Shown piece by piece: positions 13,529 through 17,678 of a stretch of 17,678 nt of DNA. This stretch comes from RGIG3159 sp045640565. GTDB lineage: Bacteria > Bacillota > Clostridia > Oscillospirales > Oscillospiraceae. The position numbers were made by a program, and so were the translations under genes. The first letter of the stretch is position 1, and each line of letters begins with the position of its first letter. Below the pieces are notes generated by a model. It had not been told where the DNA came from and made no database searches. It worked only from the letters and a program-made list of their open reading frames with translations. The DNA is taken from contig JAZUFG010000008.1 in the NCBI GenBank assembly GCA_045640565.1, positions 1-17,678 on the forward strand, read 5' to 3'.

Positions 13529-14365
13529 TCAAATATTTTCCGAATTCCTTCGGTAAAGGAGAATCCGAAATTCCAGGCTGAGCTGCAAGGACTGCAGCTT
13601 CTCCAGTTTTTTCTGATCTTTCTCGGAGCTTTTATAGTAATAGGGTGTCATCCGGAAAAGATTTTGGATTTCCTCGGAAGACTTCAGCTCCACCCGATAG
13701 CAAACGTCCTTTTTCTCCGGCCCTTCAAAGCCCTCCGCATTCGGATCCGGCAGATCATTCTCATGGGGCCGGTCATAAACGGCCTCCTTCAGCTCCCAAA
13801 GGTGCCGCTCCAGTGGAATCACCCGAATGAGTGTCCCGCCCGTCTTCAAAACGCGGGCAAACTCCCGCTCCATCCAGGGAGAAAAAATATTCAGGAGAGT
13901 GTCCGCGGAGCCGCTTTTCACGGGAATTCTTGCCGTGCTGGCCACGCAAAGGCAGAATTCTCTGCTCCTTTTCGCTGCCTGGATCAGGGCGTCCCTGGAA
14001 ATATCCACCCCCAGCAGCTTCACCTGCTTTCCTTCGGACTTAATCGCATTCAAAACATCGGCGCTGTATTTGCCTTCCCCGCAGCCGGCATCCACCAGGA
14101 GTCCCCCGTCCGGAGTCATCTTTGCTGCCAGGGCCGCGATTTCTTCAGAAAGAGGATCGTAATAACCCTTGTTCAAAAACTCCGTTCTGGCCCGAACCAT
14201 GAGCTTGTCATCCCCATGACCTCCATGGCCGGAGGGCGGCATCAGGTTCACATAGCCCTTTCCGGAGAGATCATAGCAATGCCCCGTTTCACAATAAAGG
14301 GATTTTCCTTCCTGAAGCAAGCTGTTTCCGCAAATCGGACATGCCAGAATTCCGTTTATATCCAT
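13529..14365 (-). CDS. RlmA-type 23S rRNA (guanine-N1)-methyltransferase
   Basis: The product is 278 aa. The N-terminal zinc knuckle has Cys9, Cys12, Cys25 and His29 (ACPICG and YCETGH), as in RlmA. The strand MPPSGHGGHGDDKLMVRAR links to a Rossmann SAM-binding domain with VDAGCGEGKYS at 91-101, LLGVDISRDAL next, and NIFSPW as the motif IV region. The enzyme methylates N1 of a guanine in helix 35 of 23S rRNA (G745 or G748 by E. coli numbering). Gram-positive members are usually of the G748 (RlmA-II/TlrB) type, linked to macrolide response. The ATG at 14365 follows GGAGG; the frame to 14398 runs into the -10 box and is rejected. Confidence 0.88.
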   Translation of the reverse strand: MDINGILACPICGNSLLQEGKSLYCETGHCYDLSGKGYVNLMPPSGHGGHGDDKLMVRARTEFLNKGYYDPLSEEIAALAAKMTPDGGLLVDAGCGEGKYSADVLNAIKSEGKQVKLLGVDISRDALIQAAKRSREFCLCVASTARIPVKSGSADTLLNIFSPWMEREFARVLKTGGTLIRVIPLERHLWELKEAVYDRPHENDLPDPNAEGFEGPEKKDVCYRVELKSSEEIQNLFRMTPYYYKSSEKDQKKLEKLQSLQLSLEFRILLYRRNSENI

Positions 14366-14393
14366 GTTTCTCTCTCCCTCCTTTTCAAAGGAA

Positions 14394-14422
14394 ATCATAC
14401 CACATTCAAAGAAAAATCTCCA
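14394..14422 (-). promoter_or_regulatory. Promoter of the rRNA methyltransferase gene
   Basis: On the minus strand, TGGAGA at 14422-14417 and TATGAT at 14399-14394 are separated by 17 bases. This is a modest match, but its position about 22 bases before the ribosome site of the gene fits. It supports the start at 14365, because the longer frame would begin inside the -10 box. Confidence 0.55.
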
Positions 14423-14455
14423 GCATCTTTCTTGCCTGTGAAGGAGAGAAAGGTC

Positions 14456-14484
14456 TTGACGGAGGAAAAAAAGAGGGGTAAACT
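14456..14484 (+). promoter_or_regulatory. Promoter of the MATE pump gene
   Basis: TTGACG at 14456-14461 and TAAACT at 14479-14484 are separated by 17 bases. The leader to the ATG is about 25 bases. It is divergent from the methyltransferase promoter, with the two -35 boxes about 33 bases apart. Confidence 0.65.
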
Positions 14485-14515
14485 TGAGGGTACTTTATTC
14501 AATTGGAGCGCACAT

Positions 14516-15865
14516 ATGGAACGTGATTTAACGAAAGGTAAAATCTTCCCTCTGCTCTTTTCTTTTTTGCTTCCGGTCGTCCTCGGTCTCCTGCTGCAGC
14601 AAATCTATTCCTTAGTTGATACGGCCATTGTGGGCAGAACCCTGGGAGTGAATGCCCTGGGCGGTGTCGGGTCCACCGGTTCTCTGCAGTTTCTGGTCAT
14701 CGGATTCTGCAATGGCCTCTGTTCCGGCTTTGCCCTGCCTGTTGCCCAGGCCTTCGGTGCCGGAGACCGCCCTCAGCTTCGCAAATATGTGACAAATTCC
14801 GTGGCTCTGGCTGCTCTGATTTCCGCAGTCATCATAGGCATCGTTCTCCCCTTCACAGATGATCTCCTTCTCATTATGGAAACCCCGGAAGAACAGTACT
14901 TCTACGCATACAGCTATATTTTCATCATATTTGCCGGCATTCCGGCTACCATGCTCTATAACCTGACAGCCGGTATTATCCGCAGCCTGGGAGATTCCAA
15001 AACTCCTGTCTATTTCCTTGCGATCTCTTCCGTGCTGAATATCTTCGGCGATCTTTTTACCATTCGGGTCCTTCACATGGGCGTGGCCGGAGCTGCATGG
15101 GCCACGATCCTCTCCCAGCTCATTTCCGGGCTTCTCTGCCTCCTTTATATGCGCAGAAAGTACCCCGTTCTCAAAATGGAAAGCGGCGACTGGAGGCTTC
15201 AAAAAACAGCCTGCAGCTACCTCCTCTCCAACGGTGTTCCCATGGGACTTCAGTTTTCCATTACCGCCATCGGCGGCGTTGTCGTGCAAAGCGCCGTGAA
15301 TCAATTGGGCGCCATCTATGTCTCCGCAAATACCACAGCGCACAAGATCAACCAGTTCCTCATGGTTCCCTACATGGGGCAGCTCACCTCCTCCGCCACC
15401 TTTACCGGCCAAAATCTGGGTGCGAAAGAATACGACAGAATCAAGCAGGGCTTTTATCTCAACCTCTTGATCGGTCTGATTTATTGGGCAGCGGAACTGC
15501 TCCTGCTCTTCGGAATCGGAAAGCGCGTTTTCCTCCTTTTCCTCAACAGTGAAGAGCTTGCCCTCATTCAGGATCCCGCCTGGATCATGCTCCTCATTCA
15601 AACTGTGGGATTCTTCCTCCTGGTTCCCGTGAATGTGGCCCGCCCTGCCATTCAGGGCATGAGCTATTCCAAACTGGCCCTGATTGCCGGTGTGTTGGAA
15701 ATGGCCTCCCGGATCGTCATTGCCCTCTGGGCAATCCCCAATTTCGGCTATGTTGCCGTCGGTTGGGCCCCTGTTACAGCCTGGATCTTTGCCGACTGTT
15801 TCCTGATCCCCGCTTTTTTCCTCTGCCTGCGCAGGGAGCGGAGAAAAGGCGAAATTCCGGGATAA
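14516..15865 (+). CDS. MATE-family multidrug efflux transporter
   Basis: The product is 449 aa with about 12 membrane helices, matching the MATE (NorM/DinF-like) length of 440-480. The N-terminal signature MERDLTKGKIFPLLF and the TM1 pattern PVVLGLLLQQIYSLVDTAIVGRTLG are typical; the second half shows the matching VPMGLQFSITAIGGVVVQSAVNQLG. These antiporters expel cationic drugs or metabolites in exchange for sodium or protons; the substrate here is not predictable. The frame is open upstream to 13664 through the methyltransferase region, but that part is the shadow of the opposite gene. The ATG at 14516 is preceded by GGAG seven bases away and by a promoter. It ends close to a terminator and stands alone in its operon. 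Confidence 0.92.
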   Translation: MERDLTKGKIFPLLFSFLLPVVLGLLLQQIYSLVDTAIVGRTLGVNALGGVGSTGSLQFLVIGFCNGLCSGFALPVAQAFGAGDRPQLRKYVTNSVALAALISAVIIGIVLPFTDDLLLIMETPEEQYFYAYSYIFIIFAGIPATMLYNLTAGIIRSLGDSKTPVYFLAISSVLNIFGDLFTIRVLHMGVAGAAWATILSQLISGLLCLLYMRRKYPVLKMESGDWRLQKTACSYLLSNGVPMGLQFSITAIGGVVVQSAVNQLGAIYVSANTTAHKINQFLMVPYMGQLTSSATFTGQNLGAKEYDRIKQGFYLNLLIGLIYWAAELLLLFGIGKRVFLLFLNSEELALIQDPAWIMLLIQTVGFFLLVPVNVARPAIQGMSYSKLALIAGVLEMASRIVIALWAIPNFGYVAVGWAPVTAWIFADCFLIPAFFLCLRRERRKGEIPG

Positions 15866-15882
15866 TATCCATTTCTTGAGAG

Positions 15883-15913
15883 AATCTTCGGGGCATTGCT
15901 CCGAAGATTTTTT
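15883..15913 (+). terminator. Terminator after the MATE gene
   Basis: AATCTTCGG (15883-15891) pairs with CCGAAGATT (15901-15909) around a nine-base loop and runs into six T (15908-15913). It lies 17 bases past the MATE stop. Confidence 0.9.
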
Positions 15914-16128
15914 CTGTCCTTTTTCGGGAATTCCAAAAGAGACCGGTCTATGAAAAAAGTTCTGTTTTTTCTTGGGCCTCCTACAAAGGAGAGAATGACA
16001 AAAAATTCTTATTTTTCAACAGAAATCTTAATCCCGAACGACAGAAAACCGGGCATTTTCTACTTTAACGAAATAAGACTTCCTGCAGCTTTCTTCTTGG
16101 GGACATCTTAATAAGAGGAAAACTTTTA
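15914..16128. other. Intergenic stretch with no confident gene
   Basis: This AT-richer stretch separates the MATE terminator from the promoter of the cysteine-rich lipoprotein. It holds a 10-base palindrome AGACCGGTCT at 15940-15949 directly before an ATG. From there a 53-codon plus-strand frame runs to 16111, with an internal ATG at 15995 (38 codons) close behind AAGGAG. The peptide (internal form starts MTKNSYFSTEIL) is not recognised, and no promoter was found for it. It is kept as unexplained and not called a gene. Confidence 0.4.
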
Positions 16129-16157
16129 TTGACATACTCTTTCCTATTTTATAAAAT
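16129..16157 (+). promoter_or_regulatory. Promoter of the cysteine-rich lipoprotein gene
   Basis: A perfect TTGACA at 16129-16134 and TAAAAT at 16152-16157 are separated by 17 bases. Transcription should start near 16164. That leaves a leader of about 86 bases if translation begins at 16250, but almost none if the GTG at 16169 is used. Confidence 0.85.
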
Positions 16158-16249
16158 ATTCATAATCGGTGAGAAGAAAGAAAGATTTCAAGACGAAAGA
16201 ACCATCCCTCCGTCTTGCCTTGAAAGAGAGAATAAAGGAAATATACCGG

Positions 16250-17431
16250 ATGAATAACATTCATGAAAACCGGATAAGCGCTTCCGGCCCATTGGACGCG
16301 GCGACTCCTTCCGCAAGAAGCTCGGAGCGGCGTAAGAAGGAAGGAAAGAGATGGCCGATTTTTCTGCCGCTTGTCTTTGCGCTCTTCCTTTCAGCATGCG
16401 GACAATTATCTGCCACTGTAGAGGGAGAAAAGCTGAATTATGCCATTAAATACAATTTGAAGATCAACCCGGAATTTGAAATTTATGCAGATGAAGAGCT
16501 GAATGTGCTTGCGGCCCTGCCACTGAATGAGGATGCCGAAGCAGTCCTTCAGAATTTGGAACTTGAAGGAATCAGTGTCACCGACGCAGTGAATTCCATT
16601 ACGGAAGAATCCAAAGTCCGGGGCTTTATGACAGAAGAAAAGGAAAATACAGTCCTCCTGACGATTGAAGAAAAAGCAGAAGATATAGAGACTTGCCATC
16701 TCTGCAGCGGAAGTGGGACGGTCCTCTGCTGGGATTGCAGCGGAACAGCCCATGTGGACTGTGGTATTTGCGAGGGAGCAGGGGAAACAATATGTGTAAC
16801 CTGTAGAGGCTCTGGGACGAGGATCTGCGAAGGCTGCTTGGGGAATCCTTATGCCTGCCCGGAATGTGCGGGAGCCGGCTGGATCACTTGCCGGAATTGT
16901 GGCGGAACAGGCTTTATTGATAATAATTGCTTTAATTGCGGCGGAACCGGGAAATGTCCGGATTGCGGCGGCAGCGGTTCTGTGGTTGTAACTGCGGGCG
17001 ATACAGGAAATGTGGTTTATATTTCTCCGGGTGTGCCGGAAATGGGCGGCTGCCAAGGCTGCCATGGCACGGGGATTTGCCAGGTTTGCAGTGATACTCC
17101 CTTCTGTCCATCCTGTACGGAACATTGGAGTGCCGACGGAATCCATCGGAATCCGGGGGGGATTCCCGGAAAGGATCGCTGCCCTATCTGTGAAGGAGGC
17201 TTCTATCTTTGTCTGGAATGCCGCGGAGAAACGCTTTCCTGTGTGGACTGCGAAGGCCGAGGGAAGGATCCCTGTGTTGGCTGCCATGGGAGCGGCAAGC
17301 TGCCCTGCGGATGTGAGCTCAACGGATACCGTTGGTGTCCTTGCTGCTGGGGAAGCGGTGTAGAGGGGACAGGGGATCCGAACTATGATCCTTCCATGAC
17401 GGCAGAAGCATATTTTAATGCTACTCACTAA
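16250..17431 (+). CDS. Cysteine-rich lipoprotein: RsgI-like domain plus DnaJ-type CxxC repeats
   Basis: The product is 393 aa from the ATG at 16250, which has AAAGGA upstream; an in-frame GTG at 16169 lacks a ribosome site. A long basic N-region leads to the hydrophobic segment PIFLPLVFALFLSAC, with a lipobox Cys at 50, so the protein is probably anchored outside the membrane. Residues about 62-142 resemble the extracytoplasmic domain of RsgI anti-sigma factors (NPEFEIYADEELNVLAALPLNED, then VRGFMTEEKENTVLLTIEE). The cytoplasmic anti-sigma part is absent. Residues 149-366 hold 17 CxxC motifs, many as CxxCxGxG of the DnaJ cysteine-rich region. The first five repeat every 11 residues (149, 160, 171, 182, 193). 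They probably bind zinc or another metal, or form disulfides. No enzyme domain is seen. Function is unknown. Confidence 0.8.
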   Translation: MNNIHENRISASGPLDAATPSARSSERRKKEGKRWPIFLPLVFALFLSACGQLSATVEGEKLNYAIKYNLKINPEFEIYADEELNVLAALPLNEDAEAVLQNLELEGISVTDAVNSITEESKVRGFMTEEKENTVLLTIEEKAEDIETCHLCSGSGTVLCWDCSGTAHVDCGICEGAGETICVTCRGSGTRICEGCLGNPYACPECAGAGWITCRNCGGTGFIDNNCFNCGGTGKCPDCGGSGSVVVTAGDTGNVVYISPGVPEMGGCQGCHGTGICQVCSDTPFCPSCTEHWSADGIHRNPGGIPGKDRCPICEGGFYLCLECRGETLSCVDCEGRGKDPCVGCHGSGKLPCGCELNGYRWCPCCWGSGVEGTGDPNYDPSMTAEAYFNATH

Positions 17432-17514
17432 TTAAAATGAGACATTTTAATCAGCCCTTTTGAAGCGTCCAAGTGCCGTGCAGAGCGCGGTTGACAGTTC
17501 AAAAGCCGTCTCAT
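17431..17514 (+). other. Structured 3-prime region with alternative hairpins
   Basis: Directly at the lipoprotein stop, ATTAAAATG (17431-17439) pairs perfectly with CATTTTAAT (17443-17451) around AGA. Overlapping it, ATGAGAC (17437-17443) is complementary to GTCTCAT (17508-17514), and nested inside, CTTTTGAA (17457-17464) is complementary to TTCAAAAG (17498-17505). The short hairpin and the long outer helix share bases, so they exclude each other. No known RNA family is recognised. Confidence 0.5.
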
Positions 17515-17540
17515 GCGAAAACTACGTTGCTGCGGCAACT

Positions 17541-17573
17541 ATGAAAACAAGGCATGATTTGTCTTGTTTTCAT
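17541..17573 (+). repeat. Inverted repeat hairpin
   Basis: ATGAAAACAAG (17541-17551) pairs with CTTGTTTTCAT (17563-17573) around an 11-base loop. It is AT-rich and lacks an immediate T run, so it is a weak terminator at best. A small GTTGC/GCAAC hairpin precedes it. Confidence 0.5.
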
Positions 17574-17606
17574 CCGTTTTCAGTTTATTTATAGGAAATA
17601 ACTATA

Positions 17607-17641
17607 TCAGACGGAATGCGTATTGCAAACCGTCTGATTTT
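17607..17641 (+). terminator. Terminator ending the lipoprotein or downstream RNA transcript
   Basis: TCAGACGG (17607-17614) pairs with CCGTCTGA (17630-17637) around a 15-base loop and is followed by TTTTGTT. It is the best terminator-like hairpin downstream of the lipoprotein gene, 176 bases after its stop, so the transcript would carry a long structured tail. Nothing coding was seen from here to the window end. Confidence 0.65.
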
Positions 17642-17678
17642 GTTATATTGTTTTAGATAAACAAACTCTGACAGATGG

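Noticed and set aside
13664..14515. Extended N-terminus of the MATE protein
   Set aside because: This part lies opposite the rRNA methyltransferase, lacks membrane helices and MATE motifs, and a promoter and ribosome site stand directly before 14516.
14612..15601. Minus-strand frame of 329 codons opposite the MATE gene
   Set aside because: The product is highly polar with no recognisable motif and mirrors the hydrophobic MATE codons on the other strand.
15950..16111. 53-codon (or 38-codon) ORF between the MATE and lipoprotein genes
   Set aside because: There is an AAGGAG just before the internal ATG, but spacing is very short, no promoter was found and the peptide has no recognisable feature. 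It was left as an unexplained stretch.
16729..17350. Cysteine-codon-rich region considered as a DNA repeat or CRISPR-like array
   Set aside because: The repetition is at protein level (CxxCxGxG). The DNA units differ in sequence and spacing and there are no uniform spacers.
16406..17428. Minus-strand frame of 340 codons opposite the lipoprotein
   Set aside because: It is the complement of the Cys/Gly-rich repeats, giving an artificial Ala/Ile/Arg-rich sequence. No promoter is seen at its start.

Overview
The window looks like a chromosomal segment from a low-to-mid GC Gram-positive anaerobe of class Clostridia, probably a Lachnospiraceae-like gut or rumen organism. This is judged from the gene order yicC-remA-gmk-rpoZ, the cdaA-cdaR pair, the strong AGGAGG-type ribosome sites, TTGACA/TATAAT promoters and protein style. 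No rRNA, tRNA, CRISPR array, insertion sequence or phage gene was seen.

Layout. (1) Positions 36-4757, minus strand: a seven-gene run cdaA-cdaR-rseC-like-yicC-remA-gmk-rpoZ, read from a promoter at 4729-4757 to a terminator at 36-76. It joins c-di-AMP synthesis to RNA processing, matrix regulation, GMP kinase and the RNA polymerase omega subunit. (2) Positions 4790-6308, plus strand: a divergent two-gene operon with an unpaired short CHR (chromate-type) transporter and a TSUP anion exporter, ending in a strong hairpin. (3) Positions 6333-10463, minus strand: a methionine-type ABC importer, metN-metI-metQ, followed by an M20 amidohydrolase, all overlapping by 4-17 bases. (4) Positions 10563-13520, minus strand: a PH-domain protein, a glutamate/aspartate-type symporter and a stand-alone HD-domain protein, the last two with their own promoters. 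(5) Positions 13529-15913: a divergent pair, an RlmA-type 23S rRNA methyltransferase (minus) and a MATE efflux pump (plus). (6) Positions 16129-17678, plus strand: a cysteine-rich lipoprotein with its own promoter, then a structured non-coding tail.

Three things stand out. First, the metNIQ leader holds a 32-codon ORF with nine Met codons, behind a consensus promoter and ribosome site and just before an intrinsic terminator. This is the layout of a ribosome-mediated methionine attenuator, with no SAM riboswitch or T-box visible. Second, the MetQ lipoprotein of the same operon is circularly permuted: the half that is C-terminal in ordinary MetQ comes first, directly after the lipobox, and the usual N-terminal half comes last. 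Third, the terminal lipoprotein combines an RsgI-like extracytoplasmic domain with 17 CxxC motifs of DnaJ cysteine-rich type, outside the cytoplasm.

All assignments rest on reading motifs and recalled family sequences; no search or folding program was run.
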